A stretch of DNA of 64,000 nucleotides from Lawsonibacter sp. (GCA_022801435.1 JAAWSG010000001.1:54741-118740); one strand, 5' to 3'; positions 52,101 to 61,084 are shown, numbered from the stretch's first letter. Numbers and translations are program-made. The notes: a model not told the origin generated them from the letters alone.

Positions 52101-52665
52101 GGGCAACGTGCTGGGGCCGGAGCAGAGCGGATTTATGCTCAGCGTGGGCTACGACATGTATTTGAAGCTGCTGGAGGAGGCGGTGCTCTTGGAGCAGGGC
52201 CAGACACTGCCCGCCAGCTCCGAGTGCTCCGCCGACCTCTCAGTGGCCGCGGCCATCCCCGATCAATATGTCTCCTCCCCCGAGCATCGGATGGACCTGT
52301 ACCGCCGGATCGCGGCCATCCGGGAGGAAAAGGAGGCGGACGAGCTGGTGGACGAGCTTATCGACCGCTTTGGAGAGCCCCCCCGGACGGTGAACAATCT
52401 CATCTCGGTGGCACTCCTCCGGGCGGACGCCAGCCGCTGCCGGATCAGCAGCATCGACCAGAGGGAGGGAAAGCTGGTGCTCACCCTGGACGAGTTCCAG
52501 CTGGAGCCCTTCTCCGCCCTGTGCGGAATGGAGCGGTATCACAAGCGGCTGCTCCTGATGCCCGGGGAGGTCCCCCGCTTCTCCCTGAAGCTGGGGAAGA
52601 ACGAGGACCCCCTCCGGGCCGCCCGGCAGCTGGTGGGGGACTACGGGCGGGCTGTCCAGCAGTGA
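49165..52665 (+). CDS. mfd: Transcription-repair coupling factor Mfd
   Basis: The roughly 1166-residue ATPase removes RNA polymerase stalled at DNA damage and recruits UvrA. Visible parts are the UvrB-like N-terminal region, the RNA-polymerase-interacting [16 protein letters not shown] block, and RecG-like helicase motifs [35 protein letters not shown], with [14 protein letters not shown] near the end of the motor. I chose the GTG at 49165 with GAGGTG about seven bases upstream; a frame start at 49156 is also possible. It is led by a promoter at 49031. Confidence 0.95.
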   Translation: MKLLTAVLHRMPEFQELLAAVEGGRSPVALSGAAAIHRVHIAAGVGLMTGRPVVMVCPGESEGLKLARDLAAFTGVQVPVLGPREFVFHNTASASRQWEHRRLTQMSRLSRGETPFLVATVEGLLQRTIPPKELDRCRTVLRTGGRCDLNELADTLSAAGYVRCQQVESVGQFALRGGILDLFSPAMDQPVRAEFFGDEVDAMGIFDPATQRRIENIDAAEILPAGEVLPQLAPGGLAGLAKRIGKLAGKALQSGNRSLAENLEGDAQSLSQGHSFPAADRYLSLIYPELATAADYLPKDACLIFDQCARTADRGRSYQWQLEEDVKLLLERGELDGSCGVLSRTFPQLCAMLEDWAVVYLDSFTTSSAPTPPRTMISLPAKQLPPFLASLETAVQDLAHYQNSGFASLVLVSGEQRAIDLQTLLREQKIKSAVDFRLKELPGPGQVVLTVGGLSGGFEYPGIRLAVLTEGEKPAAKKSRGRKDATNRQKLKSYADLSPGDLVVHEHHGVGRFEGMVKMPVDGMERDYVKIAYAGTDVLYVPATQLDLVSKYIGGGEEANETRRLNRLGGQEWEKAKTKARKAVQDLAKGLIQLYAKRQRQPGYAFSPDTPWQREFEDQFEYTETEDQLRCIAEIKLDMERPTPMDRLLCGDVGYGKTEVAFRAMMKCVMDGKQAAILVPTTVLARQHYLNALGRFAKYPVNIDVVSRFRTPAQMKETLRRVEAGKVDILIGTHRLFNKDVRFKDLGLLVVDEEQRFGVQHKEKLKEAFQQVDVLTLSATPIPRTLNMALSGIRDMSTLEEPPADRQPVQTYVLEHDWDLLGDAMRRELERGGQVFYLHNRVETIDRCAGRIRQLLGEDAAVGIAHGRMTQEAIDDVMSQMTDGALNVLVCTTIIETGIDLPNVNTLIMEDADRLGLAQLHQIRGRVGRSSRRAFAYLTYRRGKVLSEVASKRLEAIREFAEFGSGFKIAMRDLEIRGAGNVLGPEQSGFMLSVGYDMYLKLLEEAVLLEQGQTLPASSECSADLSVAAAIPDQYVSSPEHRMDLYRRIAAIREEKEADELVDELIDRFGEPPRTVNNLISVALLRADASRCRISSIDQREGKLVLTLDEFQLEPFSALCGMERYHKRLLLMPGEVPRFSLKLGKNEDPLRAARQLVGDYGRAVQQ

Positions 52666-52695
52666 GTGGGCGTGCCCCAGGCCGTAGAATCACCC

Positions 52696-52724
52696 TTGCC
52701 CTGTCCCCCCTTCTGTGTTATGAT
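52696..52724 (+). promoter_or_regulatory. Promoter of the foldase lipoprotein gene
   Basis: TTGCCC, 17 bases and TATGAT lie about 62 bases before the ATG at 52786. Confidence 0.6.
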
Positions 52725-52785
52725 AGGGGGGAATCCCCTCTCTGTCTCCGGACAGAGAGAAGCTTTGAAGAAAGGAATACGCAGC

Positions 52786-53970
52786 ATGAAAATCATAACA
52801 CGACTGGGGGCCATGGCGCTGGCGCTATCCATGCTGGCCGGATGCGCAGGGGGAGGAAGCTCCTCCAGCGCGCCCTCCAGTGCATCCTCCTCCGCCGCAG
52901 GGAGCGGGACAGAGCAGCTCCCGCCTATGGACCTCTCCCAGGTGAGCGACCCCTGCCTCGCGGTCTCCGGACTGGCGGGAGAGTCCGTGGTGGCCCAGGT
53001 GGGCGGCGAGGATATTACCGCGGACCTGCTGCTCTACTGGCTGTCCTACGGCATCGAGCTCTACCTGGGACAGATGGGGGGCTACTTCACGGAGCTGCCC
53101 TGGGACACGGATATGGGGGACGGGACCACCCTGGCCAGCCAGATCAAGGACAGCGCCCTGGAAGCCGCCGCCTTCTATGCCCTCCTCCCCACCCTGGGCC
53201 GGAACGAGGGACTGACCCCCTCCCCTGACGCCGCCGCCGCCGCGGAGGAACAGGTCGGCCAGCTCACCCAGCAGCTGGGGGACGAGACCAGAACGGAGCA
53301 CTACCTCTGGCATCAGATGCTCACCCGGGCCCTCTTTATCCGGCTCAATGAGGCGGCGGACCTGCATATGCAGATCCAGGAGCTCTATTATGGGGAGGAC
53401 AGCGGCCAGTACCCCACAGACGCGGAGGTGCTCGCCTACGCCCAGGACGTGCTGGGGCAGTATCGGGCCAAGCACATCCTGCTGATGACCATTGACCCCG
53501 AGACCCGGGAGCCCCTGGATGAGGAGACCGTCGCCCAGAAGCGGGAGGACATTGACGGTCTGCTGGTCCAGCTGCGGGCGGCGGAGGACCCCATCGCCCT
53601 CTTCGACCAGCTGATGCAGGAGCACAGCGAGGACGGGGGATTGGCTGCCAACCCGGAGGGCTATACCACCTCAAAGGGAGAGATGGTCGCCCCCTTTGAG
53701 GAGACCGCCCTCGCCCTGAAGGACGGGGAGATCAGTGATGTGGTGGAGAGTGAGTTCGGCTACCACATCATCCTCCGCCTCCCCCTGGACCCCGCCGACT
53801 ACCGGGAGGCGCTGGTGGCCCAGTGGATGCAGGACAGGACAGACCAGTGGCTGGAGGAATACGGGCTGACCGCCCTGGAGGCCTTTGACCAGCTGGATGT
53901 GGCCGCCTTCTGGACCCAGCTGACCTCCCTGCAGGCGGCTGTGGAGGCCGAGCTCCAGGCGGAGGACTGA
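52786..53970 (+). CDS. PrsA/SurA-like peptidyl-prolyl isomerase lipoprotein
   Basis: The 394-residue protein has a signal peptide ending in a lipobox (MLAGC, lipidated C20), then a Ser/Gly-rich spacer. Residues about 60-220 are helical, and a parvulin domain covers about 225-335 (YRAKHILLMTID, the segment LFDQLMQEHSEDGGL, EFGYHIILRL). It helps exported proteins fold outside the membrane. AAAGGA is about nine bases before the ATG at 52786. Confidence 0.9.
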   Translation: MKIITRLGAMALALSMLAGCAGGGSSSSAPSSASSSAAGSGTEQLPPMDLSQVSDPCLAVSGLAGESVVAQVGGEDITADLLLYWLSYGIELYLGQMGGYFTELPWDTDMGDGTTLASQIKDSALEAAAFYALLPTLGRNEGLTPSPDAAAAAEEQVGQLTQQLGDETRTEHYLWHQMLTRALFIRLNEAADLHMQIQELYYGEDSGQYPTDAEVLAYAQDVLGQYRAKHILLMTIDPETREPLDEETVAQKREDIDGLLVQLRAAEDPIALFDQLMQEHSEDGGLAANPEGYTTSKGEMVAPFEETALALKDGEISDVVESEFGYHIILRLPLDPADYREALVAQWMQDRTDQWLEEYGLTALEAFDQLDVAAFWTQLTSLQAAVEAELQAED

Positions 53971-54005
53971 GCATTGTAAACTTCAGTGCGGAAGGGGGAT
54001 GGAGG

Positions 54006-54260
54006 ATGCCCAAGCGGGGCGTGATCGGAGACGACAATATCGTGGGACAGCGGGTGGTTGCCCTGCGCAAGGAGCAGAAGCTCAAGCAGAAGGACCTGCT
54101 GGCCCGGCTCCAGGTGCGGGGACTGAACCTGAACCAGTCCTCCCTGTCCGCGCTGGAGGGGCAGCGCAGGCGGGTCTCCGACCGGGAGCTGGTGGTGCTG
54201 GCCAGCGCCCTGGGGGTGGAGATGGAGGCCCTGGTGCGGAAGCCCGGAGAGATGGATTGA
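54006..54260 (+). CDS. XRE-family HTH protein
   Basis: The 84-residue protein is a HTH domain: VVALRKEQKLKQKDLLARLQ, then LNLNQSSLSALEGQRRRVSD and ELVVLASALGVEMEALVRK. It is monocistronic, with a strong terminator after it, and stands between the foldase gene and noc. GGGGGATGGAGG precedes the ATG. Its target is unknown. Confidence 0.85.
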   Translation: MPKRGVIGDDNIVGQRVVALRKEQKLKQKDLLARLQVRGLNLNQSSLSALEGQRRRVSDRELVVLASALGVEMEALVRKPGEMD

Positions 54261-54266
54261 ACCATG

Positions 54267-54309
54267 CCGCCCGTCTGGAAGCTCTTCCAGACGGGCGGTT
54301 CTCTTTTTC
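54267..54309 (+). terminator. Terminator after the HTH gene
   Basis: The perfect 14-bp arms CCGCCCGTCTGGAA/TTCCAGACGGGCGG with a 4-base loop are followed by TTCTCTTTTT. Confidence 0.9.
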
Positions 54310-54419
54310 CCAAAGGTTGGGCCGCAATATTTTTTCCGAAACGGACTTTCGACGGGTTTCTGAACATAATATGGTAAAATATGGATATCAAACCGCCTGT
54401 ACGGAAGGGAGGCGCAGTC

Positions 54420-55229
54420 ATGCGTTTTTTACCGAAAAGGGGGCTCTATGACAGCGGGCGGGTGCTGTATCTGCCGGTGGACCAGATCAGCCCCAACCCC
54501 AGCCAGCCCCGGAGCGTGTTTTCCCAGGAGGAGCTGGAGGAGCTGGCCGACTCCATTCAGAACCTGGGCGTCCTCCAGCCCCTGACCGTCCGCCGCCAGG
54601 AGGGCCGCTGGGAGCTGGTGGCCGGGGAGCGCCGCCTCCGGGCCGCACGGATGGCGGGGCTGACCCAGGTCCCCTGCCTCTCTGTCCAGGCGGACGGGCA
54701 GTCCTCCGCCCTGCTGGCCCTGGTGGAAAACCTCCAGCGGCGGGACCTGGACTTCTGGGAGGAGGCCACCGCCCTGCGGACCTTTCTGGACACCTACCAC
54801 CTCTCTCAGGAGGAGGTGGCCCGCCGGATCGGCAAGAGTCAGTCCGCCGTGGCCAATAAGCTGCGCCTGCTGAAACTGTCCGATGAGACCGTCACCCTCC
54901 TCCGGGAGTGCGGCGCCAGTGAGCGGCACGCCCGGGCCCTGCTGCGCCTCCCCCCGGAGCTCCAGACCCAGGCCGCCCGGCAGGTGGCGGAGCAGTCCCT
55001 GACGGTGGCCAAAACCGAGGCCCTGGTGGAACAGCTCCTGGCCGGAGGCCCCCCTCCCCCCCGCCGGAAGCCCACCTTTATTGTCAAGGATGTGCGCCTC
55101 TTCCTCAACACCATCACCCGCAGCCTGGATCTGATGCGCTCCGCTGGAGTGGACGCCCAGTGCAGGCGGGAGGACACCGAGGAGGAGATCCTGCTGACCA
55201 TACATATTCCCCGCCGCGCCCAGCGGTGA
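54420..55229 (+). CDS. noc: ParB-family nucleoid occlusion protein Noc
   Basis: The 269-residue ParB-fold protein has the CTP-binding boxes GERRLRAA (69-76) and ENLQRRDL (103-110), and a HTH at about 130-150 (SQEEVARRIGKSQSAVANKL). It starts with a short basic-hydrophobic N-terminus (MRFLPKRGLY) that could be a membrane anchor, as in Noc. The place just before parA, beside a second ParB gene, fits Noc rather than Spo0J. GGGAGG is seven bases before the ATG at 54420. Confidence 0.85.
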   Translation: MRFLPKRGLYDSGRVLYLPVDQISPNPSQPRSVFSQEELEELADSIQNLGVLQPLTVRRQEGRWELVAGERRLRAARMAGLTQVPCLSVQADGQSSALLALVENLQRRDLDFWEEATALRTFLDTYHLSQEEVARRIGKSQSAVANKLRLLKLSDETVTLLRECGASERHARALLRLPPELQTQAARQVAEQSLTVAKTEALVEQLLAGGPPPPRRKPTFIVKDVRLFLNTITRSLDLMRSAGVDAQCRREDTEEEILLTIHIPRRAQR

Positions 55230-55245
55230 TCCCTCCCATTTCAGA

Positions 55246-55274
55246 ACGCCCCGCCGGGACTGACGGCGGGGCGT
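55246..55274 (+). terminator. Hairpin after noc
   Basis: The 11-bp arms ACGCCCCGCCG/CGGCGGGGCGT with a 7-base loop are followed by only CTGTCCTTG, so termination would be partial. Confidence 0.5.
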
Positions 55275-55290
55275 CTGTCCTTGTCCGGGA

Positions 55291-55306
55291 TGTTTCACGT
55301 GAAACA
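55291..55306. promoter_or_regulatory. parS site 2 (perfect)
   Basis: TGTTTCACGTGAAACA is an exact parS site in the noc-parA gap, 22 bases upstream of the parA promoter -35. ParB spreading from here could repress its own operon. Confidence 0.95.
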
Positions 55307-55328
55307 GAAATAAAAAATGGAAAAACAG

Positions 55329-55357
55329 TTGAAATCCGTCTCTCAGATTGGTATAAT
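55329..55357 (+). promoter_or_regulatory. parA promoter
   Basis: TTGAAA, 17 bases and TATAAT lie 47 bases before the parA start codon and next to parS site 2. Confidence 0.85.
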
Positions 55358-55404
55358 GTTGTCCTGTGAAGATGTGTGCCGGGGTCCGGCAGGAGGAGAG
55401 CATT

Positions 55405-56160
55405 ATGGCGAAAATTATTGCCGTTGTCAATCAAAAGGGGGGCGTGGGGAAGACCACCACCACGGTGAATCTGTCCGCCGCCCTCCACGACCTGGGCAAG
55501 CGGGTGCTGCTGTGCGACTTCGACCCACAGGCCAACGCCACCTCCGGCATGGGGGTGGATAAGAACACCGTCTCCCCCAACATTTACGATGTCCTAATCA
55601 ACGACGCGGACCCGGAGCGGGCGGTGGTCTCCACCAAGTACGGGGATGTGCTCCCCTCCAACAAGGCTCTGGCCGGCGCGGGGGTGGAGATGATCGGTAT
55701 TGAGGCGCGGGAGATGCTGCTGAAAAACGCCCTGGAGGCCCTGGAGGGGGGATATGACTACATCCTTATCGACTGTCCCCCCTCCCTGGAGCTGCTGACG
55801 GTGAACGCCCTGTGCGCCGCCCATTCCCTGCTGGTCCCTGTCCAGTGCGAATACTACGCCCTGGAGGGGCTGAGCGACCTGCTGGCCACCGTGCGTATCG
55901 TCCGGCGGAAGCTCAACCCCGGTCTGAGCATGGAGGGAGTGCTGCTGACCATGTTTGACAGCCGGACAAACCTCTCCCTCCAGGTGGCCCAGGAGGTCAA
56001 GCGCCACTTCCCGGGACAGGTCTACGCCACGGTAGTCCCCAGAAATGTCCGGCTGTCCGAGGCCCCCAGCCACGGGATGCCTGTCTCGGCCTACGACCCC
56101 TATTCCCGGGGGACCGAGGCGTACCGGCAGCTGGCGGAGGAGATGTGCGGAGGAACATAG
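55405..56160 (+). CDS. parA: Chromosome segregation ATPase ParA/Soj
   Basis: The 251-residue deviant-Walker ATPase moves and senses the origin with ParB. KGGVGKTT is at 11-18, the DPQANAT motif follows LLCDFD at about 36-45, and the DCPPSLELLTVNAL motif is near 117-130. AGGAGG lies eight bases before the ATG at 55405. It forms an operon with parB; Soj in Firmicutes also regulates DnaA. Confidence 0.96.
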   Translation: MAKIIAVVNQKGGVGKTTTTVNLSAALHDLGKRVLLCDFDPQANATSGMGVDKNTVSPNIYDVLINDADPERAVVSTKYGDVLPSNKALAGAGVEMIGIEAREMLLKNALEALEGGYDYILIDCPPSLELLTVNALCAAHSLLVPVQCEYYALEGLSDLLATVRIVRRKLNPGLSMEGVLLTMFDSRTNLSLQVAQEVKRHFPGQVYATVVPRNVRLSEAPSHGMPVSAYDPYSRGTEAYRQLAEEMCGGT

Positions 56161-56199
56161 CCCTCCCCTGGATGGGAGCGGCCCGAGTGAGGTAATGGT

Positions 56200-57093
56200 A
56201 TGGCAAAACGAACAAAAGAATTGGGGCTGGGCCGGGGGCTGAACGCTCTGCTGGGGGACCCGGAGCTGCCCGCCCAGGAGGAGGGAGCGGTGAGCCTGCC
56301 CATCTCCCAGGTGGAGCCCGGTCTGAACCAGCCCCGCAAGCACTTTGACGAGGGAGCGCTGGCTGATCTGGCGGACTCCATCCGTATCCACGGCATCATC
56401 CAGCCCCTGACGGTGCGGCGGCTGGCCTCCGGCTACTACCAAATCATTGCCGGGGAGCGGCGGTGGCGGGCGGCCAAGTCGGCGGGGCTGAGCGAGATCC
56501 CCGCCGTTATCATCGAGGCGGACGACCGCAAGGTGATGGAGCTGGGACTGATCGAAAACCTCCAGCGGGAGGACCTGAACCCTGCCGAGGAGGCCCGGGG
56601 CTACCGGACCCTGATGGAGGAGTACGGCCTGACCCAGGACCAGGTGGCCCGGCAGATGGGCAAGTCCCGGCCCGCGGTGGCCAACACCCTGCGCCTGCTG
56701 GCCCTGCCTGACGAGCTGATGGAGCTGCTGGAGGACGGAAGCCTCTCCGCCGGACACGCCCGGGCGATACTGGCCCTCCCCTCCTCCGCCCTCCAGCGGG
56801 AGGCGGCGAAAAAGGTGATTAAGGACCAGCTGTCCGTGCGTCAGACCGAGGCCCTGGTGAAGGTGATGCAGAAGGGCAAGCCGGACAAGCCCAAGCCGGC
56901 GGAGGAGAGCCTGTCCCTCTACCTGGGGGAGCTGGAAAAGGACCTGTCCGGGCGTCTGGGACGGAAGGTGAAGATCGCCCACCGGGGCAAGAAGGGCAGG
57001 ATTGAGCTGGAGTACTACGACAGCCAGGACTTAGAAGGGCTGCTCGCCCTGCTCCAGGGGCTGCAGGGGGCGGGGGGTGAACCCGATGCCTGA
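56200..57093 (+). CDS. parB: Chromosome-partitioning protein ParB/Spo0J
   Basis: The 297-residue protein begins with the Soj-activating basic segment KRTKELGLGRGLNALL. CTP boxes GERRWRAA (85-92) and ENLQREDLNP (119-128) follow, then HTH QDQVARQMGKSRPAVANTLRLL, a Lys/Pro-rich linker and a C-terminal dimer domain. It loads on parS and slides as a clamp to recruit SMC. It lies 39 bases after parA and its tail overlaps the next gene. Confidence 0.96.
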   Translation: MAKRTKELGLGRGLNALLGDPELPAQEEGAVSLPISQVEPGLNQPRKHFDEGALADLADSIRIHGIIQPLTVRRLASGYYQIIAGERRWRAAKSAGLSEIPAVIIEADDRKVMELGLIENLQREDLNPAEEARGYRTLMEEYGLTQDQVARQMGKSRPAVANTLRLLALPDELMELLEDGSLSAGHARAILALPSSALQREAAKKVIKDQLSVRQTEALVKVMQKGKPDKPKPAEESLSLYLGELEKDLSGRLGRKVKIAHRGKKGRIELEYYDSQDLEGLLALLQGLQGAGGEPDA

Positions 57094-57655
57094 GGAGCGC
57101 GGCATGGACCAGGGGGCGCGGGCCGACCCGGAGGAGCGCCAGAGAGCCCGTAGGGCCAGTCAGCAGAGGCGGCGGCGCAACTCGGTCTTTCAGTATATCG
57201 CTGTCATGTTTATGGCCGCCTTCGCCCTGCTGCTCATCACCTTTCTGATGGAGCGGCGGCAGAGCCAGCAGCAGATTGACGATTTGAAGCAGTCCGCCTC
57301 CGCGGTCCAGACGCTGAAGGGGCTGATGGAGGAGAATGAGTCGCTGAAACGGGAGCTGAACGAGGTCCAGAGCCAGCTGTCCGCCCAGCAGGAGCGCATC
57401 CGCCAGCAGGAAACCAGCCGGCAGGACCTCCAGGAGCAGCTGGACCAGGAGGATCTCGCCCTCCAGGCGATGCACTGGTTCTGGCAGCTCAACGACGCCT
57501 ATGTCCGGGGCCGCACCGCGCAGTGCCGTACCCTCATCACATCCATGGAGGAGGCGGGGCTCCAGGAGGCGCTGCCCAGGGAGAATGTCACCGGGACCGA
57601 CCGCTTCTCCCCCTATGACCGGTATATGGAGATACGGGGGCGGATCGTCAAATAG
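57086..57655 (+). CDS. Single-pass coiled-coil membrane protein downstream of parB
   Basis: The 189-residue protein has a basic Arg-rich N-terminus (18-32), one membrane helix at about 35-54, then a long coiled coil (about 58-125, QSQQQIDDLKQSASAVQ onward) and a C-terminal helical part. The plan resembles division proteins of the DivIC/FtsL type, but I cannot assign it. The ATG at 57086 (or GTG at 57077) overlaps parB. A role at the membrane tied to segregation or division is inferred from context. Confidence 0.65.
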   Translation: MPEERGMDQGARADPEERQRARRASQQRRRRNSVFQYIAVMFMAAFALLLITFLMERRQSQQQIDDLKQSASAVQTLKGLMEENESLKRELNEVQSQLSAQQERIRQQETSRQDLQEQLDQEDLALQAMHWFWQLNDAYVRGRTAQCRTLITSMEEAGLQEALPRENVTGTDRFSPYDRYMEIRGRIVK

Positions 57656-57660
57656 CCCCC

Positions 57661-57676
57661 TGTTTCACGTGAAACA
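57661..57676. promoter_or_regulatory. parS site 3 (perfect)
   Basis: TGTTTCACGTGAAACA is an exact parS site in the 70-base gap before serS. Confidence 0.95.
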
Positions 57677-57725
57677 ACAATACTTCGATGTTGCTTTGAA
57701 TGAATTTTGAAGGAGAGAGGAATCT

Positions 57726-59027
57726 ATGCTTGATATTCGTTTTATCCGGGAGAATCCCGAGGCGGTAAAGGAAAACATCCGCAAAAAATTCCAGGAGGAG
57801 AAGCTCCCTCTGGTGGACGAGGTGCTGGCCCTGGACGCGGAGAACCGGGCCGCCATGTCTGAGGCCAACGACCTGCGCTCCGTCCGCAACACCCTGAGCA
57901 AGAAGGTGGGGATGCTCATGGGCCAGGCCAAAAAGGACCCCTCCAAGCTGGCGGAGGCGGAGGAGGCCAAAGCCCAGGTGAAGGCCAACGCTGACCGTCT
58001 GGCCGAGCTGGAGGCCAAGGAGGGGGAACTGGCGGAGAAAATTCGGAAAATCATGCTGGTCATCCCAAACATCATCGACCCCTCCGTGCCCATTGGCCCT
58101 GACGACTCCGCCAATGTGGAGGTGGAGCGCTTCGGAGAGCCGGTAATCCCCGACTTTGAGATCCCCTACCACACCGAGATCATGGAGTCCTTCTCCGGGG
58201 TGGATATGGACGCCGCCGGCCGGGTGTCGGGGAGCGGATTTTACTACCTGCTGGGGGACGTGGCCCGGCTCCATGAGGCGGTGCTGGCTTATGCCCGGGA
58301 CTTTATGATTGGAAAGGGCTTCACCTTCTGCATTCCCCCCTTCATGATTCACGGCAACGTGGTGGAGGGGGTCATGTCCCAGACCGACATGGAGGCCATG
58401 ATGTATAAGATTGAGGGGGAGGACCTGTACCTCATCGGGACCAGCGAGCACTCCATGATTGGCAAGTTCATCGGCGAGACTATCCCCGAAGCCTCTCTCC
58501 CCCAGACCCTCACCTCCTACTCCCCCTGCTTCCGGAAGGAGAAGGGCTCCCACGGCATCGAGGAGCGGGGGGTCTACCGCATCCACCAGTTTGAGAAGCA
58601 GGAGATGATCGTGGTCTGCAAGCCCGAGGACTCCATGGAGTGGTACGAGAAGATGTGGCAGTACTCGGTGGAGCTCTTCCGGTCTCTGGACATCCCGGTG
58701 CGACAGCTGGAGTGCTGCTCCGGCGACCTGGCCGACCTGAAGGTGAAGTCCTGCGACATTGAGGCCTGGTCCCCCCGGCAGAAAAAGTATTTTGAGGTCT
58801 GCTCCTGCTCCAACCTGGGGGACGCCCAGGCCCGGCGGCTGAAAATGCGGGTGAAGGGCGAGAAGGGCAACTACCTTCCCCACACCCTGAACAACACCGT
58901 GGTGGCCCCGCCCCGGATGCTCATCGCTTTTTTGGAGAACAACCTCCAGGCGGACGGCAGCGTTCTCATCCCCAAGGTGCTCCAGCCCTACATGGGCGGA
59001 CTGGAGCGCATGAGCCCCAAGAAGTAA
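57726..59027 (+). CDS. serS: Serine--tRNA ligase
   Basis: The 433-residue class II synthetase has the N-terminal tRNA-binding coiled coil (about 20-110), motif 2 SYSPCFRKEKGSHGIEERGVYR and motif 3 TLNNTVVAPPRMLIAFLEN. The opening MLDIRFIRENPEAVKENI is typical. GAAGGAGAGAGG lies a few bases before the ATG. parS site 3 stands directly upstream, in the gap after the coiled-coil protein gene. Confidence 0.97.
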   Translation: MLDIRFIRENPEAVKENIRKKFQEEKLPLVDEVLALDAENRAAMSEANDLRSVRNTLSKKVGMLMGQAKKDPSKLAEAEEAKAQVKANADRLAELEAKEGELAEKIRKIMLVIPNIIDPSVPIGPDDSANVEVERFGEPVIPDFEIPYHTEIMESFSGVDMDAAGRVSGSGFYYLLGDVARLHEAVLAYARDFMIGKGFTFCIPPFMIHGNVVEGVMSQTDMEAMMYKIEGEDLYLIGTSEHSMIGKFIGETIPEASLPQTLTSYSPCFRKEKGSHGIEERGVYRIHQFEKQEMIVVCKPEDSMEWYEKMWQYSVELFRSLDIPVRQLECCSGDLADLKVKSCDIEAWSPRQKKYFEVCSCSNLGDAQARRLKMRVKGEKGNYLPHTLNNTVVAPPRMLIAFLENNLQADGSVLIPKVLQPYMGGLERMSPKK

Positions 59028-59094
59028 GAGGTGGATATGAAAAAAATTTGGCGGAGCCGCCAGGTCTGGAGTCCGCTGAAGGAGCGGCAGTCCG

Positions 59095-59460
59095 ATGAAT
59101 GAGGAGAAGCGCCCCCGGGAGGAGAAATACACCCCCTCCTCCCCTGTCAAGCGCGCCCTGGCCTGGATTGCCCTGGTCTATGTGCTCATCTTCCTGGCCC
59201 TGACCACCTGGTTCTACTTCACCGGGACCATGCTGGGCAATCTGGGTCCTCTGCTCGCTGTTCCGGGGCTGGTTGGGATGGGGGTCCTGGTCCTGGTCAG
59301 CTGGCGGAGCACAGGAAGCCCCCCAAAGTGGCCCGCCATCGCCCTGGCCGCGGTGTGCTGGCTGCTGGCCATCGCCACCCTCCCCATTGGAATCACGGGG
59401 CTGCTGTCCAACTTCTCTGATACTGTCGCAATATTTGGATTCACCGTCCTGGGAGGGTAG
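59095..59460 (+). CDS. Hypothetical membrane protein (three to four helices)
   Basis: The 121-residue protein has a charged N-terminus (NEEKRPREEKYTPSSP) and hydrophobic helices at about 20-44, 49-68 and 79-102. I do not recognise the family. It lies between serS and rsmG, starting 67 bases after serS and ending three bases before rsmG, so it is probably co-transcribed with rsmG. AAGGAG lies about 10 bases before the ATG. Confidence 0.65.
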   Translation: MNEEKRPREEKYTPSSPVKRALAWIALVYVLIFLALTTWFYFTGTMLGNLGPLLAVPGLVGMGVLVLVSWRSTGSPPKWPAIALAAVCWLLAIATLPIGITGLLSNFSDTVAIFGFTVLGG

Positions 59461-59463
59461 GCC

Positions 59464-60192
59464 GTGGAGAAGAAGAATATCCAAAAAATTCTCCGCCAGG
59501 GTTTTGAGGAGTACGGCCTGCTGGACAAAATCGACCCCTCTGCCCTGCAAAACCTGGACTGCTTCTGCCAGCTGCTCCTGGAGAAGAACCAGGTGATGAA
59601 CCTCACCGCCATCCGGGACCACGAGGGGGTGGCCCGGCTGCACATGCTGGACAGCGCCGCCCTCCTCCAGTACAGGGATTTTGCGGAAAAAACCCTCCTG
59701 GACGTGGGCACGGGGGCGGGATTTCCTGGAATGGTGCTGAAAATACTGGTCCCCTCTCTGGACGTGACCCTGCTGGACTCTCTGAACAAGCGGCTGGACT
59801 GGCTTCTGGAGACCTGCGGAGCGCTCAATCTCCAGAAGATCCGCACCCTCCATGCCCGGGCGGAGGAGCAGGCCCTGGTGAAGGGGTTTCGGGACAGCTT
59901 CGACTTTGTCACCGCCCGGGCGGTAGCCGACCTGCGGCTGCTGTGCGAGCTGTGCCTGCCCTATGTCAAGGTGGGGGGAGCCTTCCTGGCCATGAAGAGC
60001 ACGGACAGCGGCCCCGAGCTGGGAAACGCCGCCCACGCCATCAAGCTGCTGGGGGGGCGGGTGGCGGGAATTCACGACTACACCATCCCAGGCACGGAGG
60101 TCACCCACCGGCTGATCGCCATCGAAAAGCTGGCCCCCACCTTAAAGGGCTACCCCAGGCGGTGGGCGAAAATGCAGAAGGAGCCGCTATAG
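59464..60192 (+). CDS. rsmG: 16S rRNA (guanine527-N7)-methyltransferase RsmG
   Basis: The 242-residue SAM enzyme methylates G527 of 16S rRNA. The opening runs to NLTAIRDHEGVARLHMLDS, the SAM loop is DVGTGAGFPGMVLKI, and VTARAVADLRLLCELCLPYV and GAFLAMKS follow. In Bacillus it sits beside mnmG near the origin; here it is far from those genes, which are not in the window. The start is GTG, three bases after the previous stop. Confidence 0.95.
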   Translation: MEKKNIQKILRQGFEEYGLLDKIDPSALQNLDCFCQLLLEKNQVMNLTAIRDHEGVARLHMLDSAALLQYRDFAEKTLLDVGTGAGFPGMVLKILVPSLDVTLLDSLNKRLDWLLETCGALNLQKIRTLHARAEEQALVKGFRDSFDFVTARAVADLRLLCELCLPYVKVGGAFLAMKSTDSGPELGNAAHAIKLLGGRVAGIHDYTIPGTEVTHRLIAIEKLAPTLKGYPRRWAKMQKEPL

Positions 60193-60264
60193 GCCATAAA
60201 ATGCAGGAAGCGCCCCTTTTTTTGTGCAAAACTGTAAATTTTTTCAAAACTTCCTTCAAAATGG

Positions 60265-60292
60265 TTGACGGATGGCAGATTTGTGGTACACT
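60265..60292 (+). promoter_or_regulatory. minD promoter
   Basis: TTGACG, a 16-base spacer and TACACT lie 24 bases before the ATG. Confidence 0.7.
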
Positions 60293-60316
60293 TGATATAG
60301 GATAGGAGAATTTTCC

Positions 60317-61051
60317 ATGGGAAACGTGGTGTCGATTACCTCCGGCAAGGGAGGGACCGGGAAAACCTCTATCACCGGCGGGGTAGCGGCCTGGCTGGCT
60401 CAAATGGGCAAACGGGTGCTGTGTATCGATATGGACATCGGACTGCGGAATCTGGATATCACCCTGGGACTGAACGACCGGGCGCTGATGGATTTCTCGG
60501 ATGTAGCGCTGGGCCGCTGTCCCCTCTCCCGGGCGGCGGTGGAGCACCCTGAGCTGAAGGGGCTGTCCCTCCTCACCGCTCCCCTGACCCTGCCCGCCAG
60601 CCTGACAGCGGACAAGGTGCGCAGCCTGCTGGACACCGCCCGCACAGTGTACGACTACATCCTCATCGACTCCCCTGCCGGACTGGGCAGCGGCTTCCGG
60701 CTGGCCGTGTGCGGGGCGGACCGGGTGATCGTCATCGCCACCAACGACGCCTCCTCCCTGCGGGACGCCCAGCGGACGGTCTGTGAGCTGGAGGGCATCC
60801 GGGAGGTCCACCTGATTATGAACCGCATCCAAACAAAACTGCTGCGCCGGCTGCGGACCACCATTGACGACGCGATGAACACCGCCGGCCTGCCTCTGAT
60901 CGGGGTCGTGCCGGAGGACCCCCATGTGATTCTCTGCGCAAACCTGGGCCAGCCCCTGACCGTCCGAGGGAGGCGGGGCGCCTCAATGGCCTGCTGGAAC
61001 ATTGCCCAGCGGCTGGAGGGGCGGCAGGTCCCCATCATGCGCATCCGATAG
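60317..61051 (+). CDS. minD: MinD-like septum site ATPase
   Basis: The 244-residue P-loop ATPase has the deviant Walker A KGGTGKTS (11-18), the DMDIGLRNLD switch region and the YDYILIDSPAGLGSG strand. These match MinD, which controls division site choice with MinC. The usual C-terminal amphipathic membrane helix is not evident: the protein ends RQVPIMRIR. No minC lies nearby. AGGAG precedes the ATG. mgsA follows by 33 bases. Confidence 0.85.
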   Translation: MGNVVSITSGKGGTGKTSITGGVAAWLAQMGKRVLCIDMDIGLRNLDITLGLNDRALMDFSDVALGRCPLSRAAVEHPELKGLSLLTAPLTLPASLTADKVRSLLDTARTVYDYILIDSPAGLGSGFRLAVCGADRVIVIATNDASSLRDAQRTVCELEGIREVHLIMNRIQTKLLRRLRTTIDDAMNTAGLPLIGVVPEDPHVILCANLGQPLTVRGRRGASMACWNIAQRLEGRQVPIMRIR

Positions 61052-61084
61052 ACCGCCATAACACACTAAGGAGGTACCGTCACC

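Noticed and set aside
59037-59102. 21-codon ORF between serS and the next membrane protein
   Set aside because: The candidate ribosome site is too close to the ATG and the sequence shows no family pattern.
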